Origin: Candidatus Alistipes intestinigallinarum
Lineage (GTDB): Bacteria; Bacteroidota; Bacteroidia; Bacteroidales; Rikenellaceae
Direction of reading: 5' to 3'
Length of the DNA: 35,524 nt
Assembly (NCBI GenBank): GCA_019115745.1
Contig: DXDA01000072.1
Span: forward strand, 1-35,524
Below, in pieces: positions 1 to 9,943 of this stretch. How positions within the stretch are numbered: the first letter of the stretch is position 1; each line of letters begins with the position of its first letter. Under the pieces are notes generated by a model. The model made no database searches. It saw only the letters and a list, made by a program, of their open reading frames with translations, and had not been told where the DNA came from. A program made the translations under genes and the position numbers.

Positions 1-792
1 GTAATATTCAAGAAGAGATAACATTTGCTCCTTGGACAGACTTTTGCCATCAAACTCAGCTTCTTCTTCCGAAAGCGAAACTTTTGACACGATACGCATA
101 TCCTGAATCCTGGCATTGACTGCAGGTTCCATCATGCCCATCTCGCTCGCATAGGCGCAAGCTTTCAATATCGGCGTCAAGGAATGGTTAATTGTCGCAT
201 CACTGTTCAACTTTACTTCTCTACGCCAAGCTATATAGCTGTCCAGCAGTTCCGGTGTCATATCGCCAACATAGATTGCATCGGGTCGATAGGACCCTTG
301 TTTGGTTGCCCTTAGAAAGGTCTGGAAGATATTCATGCAACTCTTGCCGTTTTCATAACGGCTCCTGCCAATCCTGTTTCGGGAGTAATCGGACGAAAGG
401 CGCTCCAAAGTAAATTCCACAAAATCCTTCCCTTGGTCTCGCCGTGCAAGCGGCTTGTCCGCAAGGAAGCCCGCCACAACTTCGGCTGTAATCTGATTCG
501 GATTCCTCTCATTATACTCCGCAAGCAGACTGTCAATCCGTTCAACACGGGCCAGTAGAAGTTGGTTAAGACGTTTATACTCGCTTCCGTAACTGACTCG
601 CAATTCGCCTCGTCCCTGATTGCCGTTCTGATTCCAGTCAGCAATTTTTGCAAAGACATTTGTCGTTTTGCGGATAATCTCCCTGTTCCATGTATATTCC
701 AAAACGACAGGGTAAGCTTTGTCCGCTTCCGCATCTTTGGGGACACGGAGCCGGTATCTGCCAAGTGGATATAGTCTTTTTGGTCTTCCCAT
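1..792 (-). CDS. Tyrosine recombinase / phage-type integrase, N-terminal part (cut by window edge)
   Basis: A leftward open frame of 264 codons runs from an ATG at 790-792 to the first base of the window with no stop, so the C-terminus lies outside. The start is fixed by a good ribosome site (AAGGAGG) a few bases upstream. The protein begins MGRPKRLYPLGRYRLRVP and continues with an Arm-type DNA-binding stretch (about residues 5-100, including VLEYTWNREIIRKTT). A helical SAM-like core-binding domain follows (about 120-240: EFTLERLSSDYSRNRIGRSRYENGK, written here in part only, then TPELLDSYIAWRR and NHSLTPILKACAYA). This order is typical of Bacteroidetes conjugative-element and genomic-island integrases. 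The catalytic R-H-R-Y domain is beyond the edge, so activity cannot be judged. Lower GC than its neighbours suggests acquired DNA. Family call is confident; substrate site is unknown. Confidence 0.85.
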   Translation of the reverse strand, partial: MGRPKRLYPLGRYRLRVPKDAEADKAYPVVLEYTWNREIIRKTTNVFAKIADWNQNGNQGRGELRVSYGSEYKRLNQLLLARVERIDSLLAEYNERNPNQITAEVVAGFLADKPLARRDQGKDFVEFTLERLSSDYSRNRIGRSRYENGKSCMNIFQTFLRATKQGSYRPDAIYVGDMTPELLDSYIAWRREVKLNSDATINHSLTPILKACAYASEMGMMEPAVNARIQDMRIVSKVSLSEEEAEFDGKSLSKEQMLSLLEYY

Positions 793-830
793 ACGCTTTT
801 TCCTCCTTTTTTAATATTCCCGAGGAGAAA

Positions 831-858
831 CAAAGGTAATGTATTTTAGACAAACAAA
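831..858 (-). promoter_or_regulatory. Putative promoter of the integrase gene
   Basis: On the minus strand the box TACCTTTG (831-838) matches the Bacteroidetes -7 pattern TAnnTTTG. TTTG (855-858) lies 16 bases upstream, a little closer than the usual 19. The upstream element lies inside the first GACAAACAAAC repeat, so an integrase bound to the repeat could regulate its own promoter; that is inference. Confidence 0.4.
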
Positions 859-900
859 CTCCGATTTTGAGCGAAAAAACCGTAATTTAGACAAACAAAC
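841..900. repeat. Two 19-bp direct repeats upstream of the integrase
   Basis: GTATTTTAGACAAACAAAC (841-859) and GTAATTTAGACAAACAAAC (882-900) differ at one base and are 41 bases apart. A third, shorter copy, GACAAACAAA, lies at 932-941 inside the inverted repeat that follows. Spaced copies beside an integrase gene resemble arm-type binding sites or iterons, but the role is not shown by sequence alone. Confidence 0.7.
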
Positions 901-925
901 CGCACCGTTTGAGACTATAAAACAC

Positions 926-962
926 CAGCGCGACAAACAAATTATCTTTGTTTATCGCGCTG
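926..962. repeat. 16-bp inverted repeat (hairpin) between DUF2795 gene and integrase
   Basis: Left arm CAGCGCGACAAACAAA (926-941) pairs with right arm TTTGTTTATCGCGCTG (947-962) at 15 of 16 positions around a 5-base spacer. It lies 31 bases past the stop of the leftward DUF2795 gene and is followed on that strand by GTGTTTTA, so it could terminate that gene. It could equally be an integration core site. A TATCTTTG box (943-950) also falls inside it on the plus strand, with no gene downstream. Confidence 0.7.
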
Positions 963-993
963 ATATTCAGTTATTTAACCTAAATAAAGGCTA

Positions 994-1215
994 TTAATAT
1001 TCTTCCTCGTTGAAGAAGAAGTCGTCTTTGGAGGGGTAGTCGGGCCAAATATCCTCGATGGATTCGTATATTTCGCCTTCGTCTTCGATTTCCTGAAGGT
1101 TTTCGAGCACTTCGAGCGGAGCTCCCGAACGGACTGCATAGTCGATCAACTCGTCTTTTGTTGCGGGCCAGGGTGCATCTTCGAGCTTCGAGGCCAGTTC
1201 AAGCGTCCAATACAT
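994..1215 (-). CDS. DUF2795 family small acidic protein
   Basis: A 73-residue cytoplasmic protein starting MYWTLELASKLEDAPWPATK and rich in Glu and Asp. The ATKDELIDYAVRSGAP segment (about residues 18-33) matches the DUF2795 family as I recall it, a short helical family widespread in Bacteroidetes and other bacteria. No enzymatic residues or membrane segment are visible and the function is unknown. Length is full for the family. It has its own upstream promoter-like site at 1292-1321, giving a 5' leader of about 70 bases, and probably ends at the inverted repeat at 926-962. It is the first clearly chromosomal gene next to the integrase. Confidence 0.8.
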   Translation of the reverse strand: MYWTLELASKLEDAPWPATKDELIDYAVRSGAPLEVLENLQEIEDEGEIYESIEDIWPDYPSKDDFFFNEEEY

Positions 1216-1291
1216 AGTTATAAAATTTTAAGTTTTTAACAATCAGCAGTTTGGTCGCTCAACAGGGGTGTGTGTCCCTGTGATCGATCTG

Positions 1292-1321
1292 CAAAAGTAT
1301 AAAAAAAACGAGAAAAACAAA
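1292..1321 (-). promoter_or_regulatory. Promoter of the DUF2795 gene
   Basis: Minus strand: TTTG (1318-1321), 18 bases, then TACTTTTG (1292-1299), a full match to the Bacteroidetes -7 box. It drives the 73-residue gene starting at 1215. Confidence 0.6.
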
Positions 1322-1465
1322 GAAAAATTGTTATTTCTTGAAGCGGCGTAGGGAAAATCGAACAAAAACGTTCGAAATCCGAACTCCGACGGCGAGCCCC
1401 GGAATCGGCCCTGGAACCAGACTCCCGGAGCCGCCGGATGACTCCGGAGCGCACGTTTTGCCCGG
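1322..1465. other. Intergenic stretch, no gene seen
   Basis: This lies between the methyltransferase stop and the DUF2795 promoter. It holds two copies of a short palindromic motif (ACTCCCGGAGC and ACTCCGGAGC, about 1422-1460) that could form weak hairpins and end the methyltransferase transcript. An 87-codon frame across 1236-1499 covers the DUF2795 promoter and has low-complexity composition, so I do not call it a gene. Confidence 0.4.
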
Positions 1466-2230
1466 CTATTTCGTGGCGATGAAGAAGAGGTCGTAACAAC
1501 CTTCGGCTGCAGGTCCGAGGCGATAGTCCTCCATGCGGATGGAGGTTGTCAGATCGTTGTTTTCGCGGAGGAGCCGGCGCCGGTTGAGGCGGTTGAGCAG
1601 GTCGTAGGGAATCTGCAGCATCCAGCGGGGGAGCCGGTGCTGGAGGTCGAGGGGGTCGAATCGCGTGATGCGCTCCACGCCGCGGCGGTTTTTCTCGTAA
1701 TAGTCCGCCACCTGCTCGTTCCCGAAGACACCGAGCGCTTCGACCGAGGCAAAACAGCTTCCGAGGAGCTGCCGCAACTCGTCGGCGGTGTATTCGCGGA
1801 CGTGCCAGGGGTTGCGCGTGAGCGACATGGGGGCGTTGGGTGTGGTGACGATGAAGCGCCCTCCGGGCCGCAGCACGCGGTGGATTTCGCGCACGAACTG
1901 CCGGTCGTCTCGGATGTGCTCGATGACCTGGAACGAGATCACGCAGTCGAACGACGCGTCGGGAAACGCCAGCGGGGGAACGACGGCCTGCCGGAACTCG
2001 ACATCGGACCTGTCGAGCAGCTCCGCGGCGGGACGGTGCTTGTCGAGAGTGACGAACCGTTGGGCCTTCGGGGCCACGACCTCGATTCCGTATCCGGCCC
2101 CGGTTCCGATTTCGAGCACGTCGCCCGCGATGCGTTCCGCGGCGGCGTGGTAAGCGAGCAGTGAGCGCTGGAATACGAAGTTGTCGGAGGCTTCGCGGGA
2201 GACCCGTTCCGCGGTATTGATTTTGGCCAT
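1466..2230 (-). CDS. Class I SAM-dependent methyltransferase
   Basis: A 254-residue soluble protein with a Methyltransf_11-type fold. Motif I is VLEIGTGAG (residues 38-46). An acidic residue ending the next strand (FVTLDKH), FDCVISFQVIEHI (the post-motif strand) and the LRPGGRFIVTTPN loop follow in the usual order. The C-terminal third has the Lys/Arg-rich helix RFDPLDLQHRLPRWML and may recognise the substrate, which I cannot name. Ubiquinone/menaquinone-type and O-antigen or small-molecule methyltransferases share this fold. It starts 12 bases after the CvfB-like gene stops, so the two are probably co-transcribed from the promoter at 3117-3147. Confidence 0.8.
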   Translation of the reverse strand: MAKINTAERVSREASDNFVFQRSLLAYHAAAERIAGDVLEIGTGAGYGIEVVAPKAQRFVTLDKHRPAAELLDRSDVEFRQAVVPPLAFPDASFDCVISFQVIEHIRDDRQFVREIHRVLRPGGRFIVTTPNAPMSLTRNPWHVREYTADELRQLLGSCFASVEALGVFGNEQVADYYEKNRRGVERITRFDPLDLQHRLPRWMLQIPYDLLNRLNRRRLLRENNDLTTSIRMEDYRLGPAAEGCYDLFFIATK

Positions 2231-2242
2231 CTTCCCGATTCT

Positions 2243-3091
2243 TTATAAAGTCTTGTTCTCTTTGAGTTTCGTGCCGTTCGGGCCGATTTCGACGAGCCCG
2301 CGCTTGAGGAGCATTCCGAGCGAACGTTTGAAGACCTTCTTGCTCATGCGGGTTGTGTTCCGGACGGTTTCGGGGTCGCTGTCGTCGTTCAGGGGGAGTT
2401 CACCGCCGTTTTCGCGGAGCAGGCGGAGCAGCACCTCGGCGGAGTCCCTGACCTGCGCAAGCCCGGACTGCTGGAGCGAGAGGTCGATGCGGTTGTCGTC
2501 GGTGATGCGGGCGACATAGGCCGTGAAACGGTCGCCTATGGCCACGGGCTGAAAGATCTGATTGCGGTAGATCATGCCCCAGTGGCGGTTGTTGATGACG
2601 ACTCGGAACCCGATGGGGCTCTCCGAGGCGACGAGAATCGAGACCTGTTCGCGGGGTTTTACGCTGATGAGTTCGTTGTTGACGAAAGCCTTGAGTTTTT
2701 CGGTTGCCACGCAGCGGCCCGTGATGTCGTCTTCGTAGAGGTAGACGAGGTATTCGTGTCCGACGAGTACGCCTCCCTGCTGGTTGCGGTTCGGGAGGAA
2801 GAGGTCCTTTCCGTGGAGTCCCCAGTCGAGGAATGCGCCGTGCGGGGTTTTGTCGACGACGCGCAGGAACCCGACCTCTCCGACCTGGAGCCGCGGGGTT
2901 TCGGTCGTAGCCACGAGCCGGTCTTCGGAGTCGTGGTAGATGAAGACCTCCTTTTTGTCTCCGATTTTGTCGGAGAGCGAGGTGTAACGGTTCGGGAGCA
3001 GGACTTCCTGCTGCTCTTCGTCCGCGAGGTAGATGCCGTAGTCGGAGATCCGGCTGACGGTAAGGGTTTCGGTGCGTCCTGCTCTGAGCAT
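2243..3091 (-). CDS. cvfB: CvfB-like S1 RNA-binding protein
   Basis: A 282-residue cytoplasmic protein of the CvfB/YitL family. It has tandem S1-like OB folds (about residues 1-65, 66-140 and 140-210; for example LQVGEVGFLRVVDKTPHGAF and HGKDLFLPNRNQ) and a C-terminal winged helix (about 225-282, MSKKVFKRSLGMLLKRG). The family binds RNA; in Staphylococcus aureus CvfB affects virulence gene expression, but its role in Bacteroidetes is not established. Length is normal. The start is preceded by a perfect promoter and a leader of about 20 bases. It is followed after 12 bases by the methyltransferase gene. Confidence 0.85.
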   Translation of the reverse strand: MLRAGRTETLTVSRISDYGIYLADEEQQEVLLPNRYTSLSDKIGDKKEVFIYHDSEDRLVATTETPRLQVGEVGFLRVVDKTPHGAFLDWGLHGKDLFLPNRNQQGGVLVGHEYLVYLYEDDITGRCVATEKLKAFVNNELISVKPREQVSILVASESPIGFRVVINNRHWGMIYRNQIFQPVAIGDRFTAYVARITDDNRIDLSLQQSGLAQVRDSAEVLLRLLRENGGELPLNDDSDPETVRNTTRMSKKVFKRSLGMLLKRGLVEIGPNGTKLKENKTL

Positions 3092-3116
3092 TTCTTCGTC
3101 GAGATTTGATCCGGTG

Positions 3117-3147
3117 CAAAAGTACGTTTTTTTCGCGTGTTTTCAAA
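3117..3147 (-). promoter_or_regulatory. Promoter of the cvfB-methyltransferase operon
   Basis: Minus strand: TTTG (3144-3147), exactly 19 bases, then TACTTTTG (3117-3124). This is a textbook Bacteroidetes promoter. The start codon at 3091 is about 20 bases downstream of the expected transcription start. Confidence 0.75.
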
Positions 3148-3185
3148 TTCCGGGGCGGGGGACGCCGCGATTCCGACCCTGGAAG

Positions 3186-3216
3186 TTGCCGTTTTGCGGA
3201 GAAAAACGTATCTTTA
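3186..3216 (+). promoter_or_regulatory. Putative promoter of the nitrilase-family gene
   Basis: TTG (3186-3188), 20 bases, then TATCTTTA (3209-3216), one base from the TAnnTTTG box. The gene begins about 30 bases downstream. It is arranged back to back with the cvfB promoter, 39 bases away. Confidence 0.5.
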
Positions 3217-3253
3217 CGAAACTCCGGACGCGTTGTCGCGGAGACTTTGAAAA

Positions 3254-4042
3254 ATGACGTGCACGATGAATTCCCGAACTGGTCTCGAATTGAGTTTTCT
3301 GCAACTGGACGCCGGTCTGGTCCGCTACCGGTCGCTTTCCGCACTGGGCGAGGTGGTGTTGCGGGCCCCGGGGGATGTGGTTGTTCTTCCGGAGATGTTC
3401 GCCACAGGCTTCCGGACCGATGCCGGGGCTGTTTCGCAACCGATGGAGGGTGAGATCGTCACCTCGATGCGGCGGTGGGCAGCGGAGAGCGGGAAGGCGG
3501 TTGCGGGGAGCGTGGCGGTCCTAACGGAGAGCGGTTTCCGCAACCGGCTGATCTTCGCACACCCTTCGGGCGAGGTGTCGTACTACGACAAACGCCACCT
3601 GTTCCGTCCGGGCGGGGAGGCGAAGGAGTTCAGCCGGGGGGCGCAGCGCACGGTGATCGAATACCGGGGCGTTCGGTTTCTGCCGCTACTCTGCTACGAC
3701 CTTCGGTTCCCGGTTTGGAGCCGCTGCCGGGGCGACTACGACGTGATTCTGTGCTGTGCGGCGTGGCCCGAATCGCGGCGCGAGGTGTGGCGGACGCTGC
3801 TGTGCGCCCGGGCGCTGGAGAACCAGGCGTGGGTCGTGGGTGCGAATTTCTGCGGCGAGGATGCCTCGGGACGCTACGGAGGCGGTTCTGCGATCATCGA
3901 CTGCTTCGGTCGTTTCCGGGCGGAGGCCACGGCAACGGAGGAGACGTGCCGCACGGTGCGCTTCCTGGCGGATGAACAGCAGGCCTTCCGGGACCGCTTC
4001 CCGACGTGGCGCGAGGCGGATGACTTTGTGCTGACGCAATAA
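3254..4042 (+). CDS. Nitrilase-superfamily amidohydrolase (omega-amidase YafV-like)
   Basis: A 262-residue cytoplasmic carbon-nitrogen hydrolase. The Glu-Lys-Cys triad is visible as E47 in VVLPEMF, K113 in [10 protein letters not shown] and C147 in LLCYDLRFP. The YDKRHLF and CYDLRFP motifs are typical of the omega-amidase / YafV subgroup, which hydrolyses alpha-ketoglutaramate and alpha-ketosuccinamate. These amides are by-products of glutamine and asparagine transamination. Length is normal for that subgroup. The first ATG is at 3254; a second in-frame ATG at 3266 would give a protein four residues shorter and cannot be excluded. The substrate is inferred from the family. Confidence 0.85.
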   Translation: MTCTMNSRTGLELSFLQLDAGLVRYRSLSALGEVVLRAPGDVVVLPEMFATGFRTDAGAVSQPMEGEIVTSMRRWAAESGKAVAGSVAVLTESGFRNRLIFAHPSGEVSYYDKRHLFRPGGEAKEFSRGAQRTVIEYRGVRFLPLLCYDLRFPVWSRCRGDYDVILCCAAWPESRREVWRTLLCARALENQAWVVGANFCGEDASGRYGGGSAIIDCFGRFRAEATATEETCRTVRFLADEQQAFRDRFPTWREADDFVLTQ

Positions 4043-4059
4043 AATCGAAGAAAATATCG

Positions 4060-4067
4060 TATCTTTG
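4060..4067 (+). promoter_or_regulatory. -7 promoter box upstream of uvrA
   Basis: TATCTTTG followed by CA is a perfect Bacteroidetes -7 box about 85 bases before uvrA. I see no TTG at the usual distance upstream, so only the -7 half is supported. Confidence 0.5.
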
Positions 4068-4150
4068 CACGATTCCCCGACCTCGACGTCCGTACGCAGG
4101 CTTGAGCCCGGACCGGGAGGGAGCGGGCCGACCTTTTTTTGGATTCCGAT

Positions 4151-6967
<2,817 letters not shown>

Positions 6968-6976
6968 CGGAACGTT

Positions 6977-7010
6977 CCCGGACGCAGCGATCGGCGTCCG
7001 GGATTTTTTT
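6977..7010 (+). terminator. Intrinsic terminator after uvrA
   Basis: Perfect 9-bp stem CCCGGACGC (6977-6985) / GCGTCCGGG (6994-7002), an 8-base loop and a T7 run at 7004-7010. Confidence 0.9.
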
Positions 7011-7084
7011 GCTTCCGGGACGGCTGGGCGGGCGGTTGTGGCATTGGTTTTGCGCTCATGGACGAAACCAAACCTTATCGTGCC

Positions 7085-7627
7085 ATGAAAAAAACAGCCA
7101 TTTTTGTTGCGGGGCTGCTGCTGTGTGCGGCGGCCGTGACGGTGATCGGACAGAAGAAGGTCCTTTCGCCGAAGGAGGAGCGTCGGGAAGTGCGTGAGCA
7201 ACGGCGTGCGGAACGTATCGCCAACTATGAAAAGACGATGGACTCGATCGTCCTGTCGCGGAATTTCCAGTTCAACCCGCAGACGATGCAGCGGCAGCCG
7301 GCGGGCCCGATGCGTCAGATCATGAACCCGACGTTCAACGTGGGGATCTGGGACGGGACGGTGGACATCTGCCTTCCGTATATCAAGGGGTATGTGCCTC
7401 CCTACTACACGACGGTGCTGAACTATACGGTTTCGAACGTGCAGGGCTACACCACGGAGCAGACCCACGAGGGTTGGATGGTGACCTTCTCGACGTCGCT
7501 GTTCTCGGCGTCGACCTATACGTTCACGTTCGAGATCTACTCGCGGACGGGCGGCGCGAACCTGACGATCACGAATCCGTGGTACAGTCCGGTCCAGTAT
7601 TCGGGTACGATTTCGCAGCTCTATTGA
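7085..7627 (+). CDS. Exported DUF4251 family protein
   Basis: A 180-residue protein with a signal peptide, MKKTAIFVAGLLLCAAAVTV, cleaved near GQKK. A charged helix rich in Arg and Glu follows (about residues 25-50, SPKEERREVREQRRAER). The rest is a Tyr/Thr-rich beta domain (about 75-180, including YYTTVLNYTVSNVQGY and TFTFEIYSRTGGANLTI), which fits DUF4251, a Bacteroidetes periplasmic or surface family of unknown function. I chose ATG 7085 because it starts the signal peptide directly; an in-frame ATG at 7058 would add nine residues. Strong terminators lie on both sides, so it is probably transcribed alone, though I see no clear promoter box. Confidence 0.75.
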   Translation: MKKTAIFVAGLLLCAAAVTVIGQKKVLSPKEERREVREQRRAERIANYEKTMDSIVLSRNFQFNPQTMQRQPAGPMRQIMNPTFNVGIWDGTVDICLPYIKGYVPPYYTTVLNYTVSNVQGYTTEQTHEGWMVTFSTSLFSASTYTFTFEIYSRTGGANLTITNPWYSPVQYSGTISQLY

Positions 7628-7643
7628 TCGGCGCCGACCGCGT

Positions 7644-7680
7644 AAAAAAAGCCTCTCCGGAGTTCGGAGAGGCTTTTTTT
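7644..7680. terminator. Bidirectional terminator between DUF4251 gene and ispF
   Basis: A7, then GCCTCTCCG (7651-7659) / CGGAGAGGC (7665-7673), then T7. It serves the rightward DUF4251 gene and the leftward ispF gene. Confidence 0.92.
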
Positions 7681-7703
7681 TACGGCTTGCAGCCGCGCCT
7701 CGG

Positions 7704-8186
7704 TCAAGGCCGGAAGATGAGCGCCACGGCCGAGACCGATACGCCCTCCTCGCGGCCTTCGAAACCGAGCCGTTCGGTGGTTGTGGCCTTGACCGACACG
7801 CGGTCGGCGCCGATTCCGAGGTCCGCGGCCATCGCTTCGCGCATCCGGTCGATGTAGGGGCGGAGTTTTGGCCGCTGCATTTGGATCGTGCAGTCGACGT
7901 TTCCGATTTCGTAGCCCTTTTCGCGGAGGAGCGCCGCGACGCGGCGCAGGAGGATCCGGGAGTTGATGCCGCGGAATTCGTCGGAGGAGTCGGGGAAGTG
8001 GAGTCCGATATCTCCGAGAGCTGCGGCGCCGAGCAGGGCGTCGCAGAGGGCGTGAATGGCGACATCGCCGTCCGAATGGGCGACACACCCCTTCGAGTGG
8101 GGGATCTCGACGCCTCCGAGGACGAGCCGCAGGCCGTCGGCCAGGGCGTGCACGTCGTAACCGTGTCCGATTCTGAAATCCGTCAT
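7704..8186 (-). CDS. ispF: 2-C-methyl-D-erythritol 2,4-cyclodiphosphate synthase
   Basis: A 160-residue trimeric enzyme of the non-mevalonate isoprenoid pathway. It turns CDP-methylerythritol 2-phosphate into the cyclic diphosphate and releases CMP. Zinc ligands are D11 and H13 in GYDVH and H45 in HSDGDVAIH. The family motifs DIGLHFPD and SVKATTTERLGFEG (C-terminal CMP and subunit contact region) are present. Length is standard. No other isoprenoid gene is nearby. Its promoter region is shared with the divergent pepD gene. Confidence 0.96.
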   Translation of the reverse strand: MTDFRIGHGYDVHALADGLRLVLGGVEIPHSKGCVAHSDGDVAIHALCDALLGAAALGDIGLHFPDSSDEFRGINSRILLRRVAALLREKGYEIGNVDCTIQMQRPKLRPYIDRMREAMAADLGIGADRVSVKATTTERLGFEGREEGVSVSAVALIFRP

Positions 8187-8202
8187 AACGTGAGATTTTG
8201 AG

Positions 8203-8238
8203 TTGCCAAAATAGGGAAAAAAGCGTAACTTTGCAAAA
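8203..8238. promoter_or_regulatory. Overlapping divergent promoters of ispF and pepD
   Basis: Plus strand (pepD): TTG (8203-8205), 20 bases, then TAACTTTG (8226-8233), a perfect -7 box. Minus strand (ispF): TTTTG (8234-8238 read leftward, sharing the G at 8233-8234), about 20 bases, then TATTTTGG (8206-8213), a near match. The two promoters therefore occupy the same DNA. The pepD half is well supported, the ispF half less so. Confidence 0.6.
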
Positions 8239-8251
8239 ATACATGAAGTCT

Positions 8252-9703
8252 ATGTCAGCAATCTCTACTTTGGAACCACGCCTGGTGTGGGAGCAGTTCG
8301 ATGCGATCACGCAGGTTCCGCGCCCCTCGAAGAAGGAGGGCAAGATCATCGAATTTCTGGTTGATTTCGCACGTCGGCACAACATCGAGTATAAGAAGGA
8401 TGCCATCGGGAACGTGGTGATGCGCAAGCCCGCGACGCCGGGCTACGAGACACACCCGGGGGTGATCCTCCAGTCGCATATGGATATGGTGTGCGAGAAG
8501 AACTCGGACGTGGAGTTCGACTTCGAGCACGACGCGATCCGCCCGCAGATCGACGGTGACTGGGTCCGGGCCGAGGGTACGACGCTGGGCGCCGACTGCG
8601 GCATCGGGATGGCCGCGGCGCTGGCCGTGCTGCTGGACCCGGAAGTTCAGCACGGGCCGCTGGAGGCGCTGTTCACCGTCGACGAGGAGACGGGCCTCAC
8701 GGGAGCCTTCGAACTGGGCGAGGGGATGCTTACGGGCAAATACCTCATCAACCTCGACTCGGAGGACGAGGGCGAATTGTTCATCGGCTGCGCCGGGGGT
8801 ATCGACACGATTGCGACGTTCCACGGCACGATGGAGCCCGCGCCGAAGAACTACGCCTTCTTCCGGGTGGATGTTTCGGACCTCTTGGGCGGCCACTCGG
8901 GCGACGACATCGACAAGGGCCGCGTCAACTCGAACAAGACGGTGGCTCGGCTGCTGTGGGACGGGATGCAGTCGTGCGAGCTGCGCCTGAGCTACTTCAA
9001 CGGCGGCAACCTGCGCAACGCGATTCCGCGCGAGGCCTACGCGATCTTCGGAGTCCCGGCGCGCCTGAAGGATGACTTTGTGAAACGCTACCGGTTGTTC
9101 GCCGCGGATCTCGAAGCGGAGTTCCGCTTCCGGGAGCCGAATTTCAAGATCACGCTGAACGAGATGCCGGAGGTCGAGGAGGTGCTCGACGCGCGGACGC
9201 AGTTCGGACTGGTCTACTCGCTGGTGGGCGTGCCCAACGGGGTAGTTTCCATGTCGTTTGCGGTTCCGGGGCTGGTCGAGACCTCGACGAACCTCGCCTC
9301 GGTGAAGTTCGAGGGCCGCGACCGGGTCGTGGTGACGTCGTCGCAGCGGTCGTCGGTCGAGAGTGCCAAGACCTACGTGATGCAGATGGTCGAGTCGGTC
9401 TTCGCACTGGCGGGCGCCGACGTGGCGCACTCGGACGGCTACCCGGGTTGGACGCCGAACCCCGATTCGGCGCTGCTGAAGGTGACCGAGACGGCCTACG
9501 AGCGGCTCTTCTCGACGAAGCCGAAGGTGCGTGCAATCCACGCGGGCCTGGAGTGCGGACTCTTCCTGGAGAAGTACCCCGACCTGGAGATGGTTTCGTT
9601 TGGCCCGACGCTGCGGGGAGTCCACTCGCCGGACGAGCGGCTGGAGATCGCCACGGTGCCGAAATTCTGGTCGCTGTTGTGCGAGACGCTGAAGAACCTG
9701 TAA
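8252..9703 (+). CDS. pepD: Aminoacyl-histidine dipeptidase (cytosol non-specific dipeptidase)
   Basis: A 483-residue M20-family zinc dipeptidase that hydrolyses Xaa-His and other dipeptides in the cytoplasm. Metal-site motifs are H76 and D78 in SHMDMV, D115 in LGADCGIG, the catalytic Glu pair E145/E146 in VDEETG, D169 in NLDSEDEGE and a C-terminal His in GVHSPDERL. The GHSGDDI motif of the lid/dimer domain is present. Length matches E. coli PepD. The frame is open back to a TTG at 8198, but that precedes the expected transcription start near 8240. ATG 8252 (MSAISTLEPR) resembles the family N-terminus; ATG 8243 is the alternative. Confidence 0.95.
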   Translation: MSAISTLEPRLVWEQFDAITQVPRPSKKEGKIIEFLVDFARRHNIEYKKDAIGNVVMRKPATPGYETHPGVILQSHMDMVCEKNSDVEFDFEHDAIRPQIDGDWVRAEGTTLGADCGIGMAAALAVLLDPEVQHGPLEALFTVDEETGLTGAFELGEGMLTGKYLINLDSEDEGELFIGCAGGIDTIATFHGTMEPAPKNYAFFRVDVSDLLGGHSGDDIDKGRVNSNKTVARLLWDGMQSCELRLSYFNGGNLRNAIPREAYAIFGVPARLKDDFVKRYRLFAADLEAEFRFREPNFKITLNEMPEVEEVLDARTQFGLVYSLVGVPNGVVSMSFAVPGLVETSTNLASVKFEGRDRVVVTSSQRSSVESAKTYVMQMVESVFALAGADVAHSDGYPGWTPNPDSALLKVTETAYERLFSTKPKVRAIHAGLECGLFLEKYPDLEMVSFGPTLRGVHSPDERLEIATVPKFWSLLCETLKNL

Positions 9704-9803
9704 AGGGCCCGCACCGCTGTTTTCGAGGAGGAGGGGGAAGCCGGGGCAGATCCGACGCTCTCTCCGGGGCGGAGCGCGGCGAATATGCGCCTGATCCGAA
9801 CGC

Positions 9804-9840
9804 TTCCGGGATTGCGGCCGACGAACTCGCGGCCCCGGAA
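9804..9840 (+). other. Hairpin in the 240-base gap between pepD and the porin gene
   Basis: TTCCGGG (9804-9810) pairs with the CCCGGAA that ends at 9840, and GGCCG / CGGCC pair inside it. No T run follows, so it is not a standard terminator. The remaining gap (9704-9943) holds no gene and no convincing -7 box; the nearest is GACCTTTG, about 30 bases before the porin start. Confidence 0.3.
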
Positions 9841-9943
9841 TCGGGTTCGGTTCTGCCGATTTTCATGAAAATGTAACAGAGATGTTTCGGCTTTGCAACG
9901 AATGTTTCAGACCTTTGCCGCCGAAATCCACGTCCAATCGAAG

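Noticed and set aside
333..833. 166-codon leftward frame within the integrase region
   Set aside because: The adjacent frame gives the real integrase with a good ribosome site; this one is its shadow.
1236..1499. 87-codon frame before the DUF2795 gene
   Set aside because: It covers the DUF2795 promoter and the methyltransferase end, with a biased composition and no recognisable motif.
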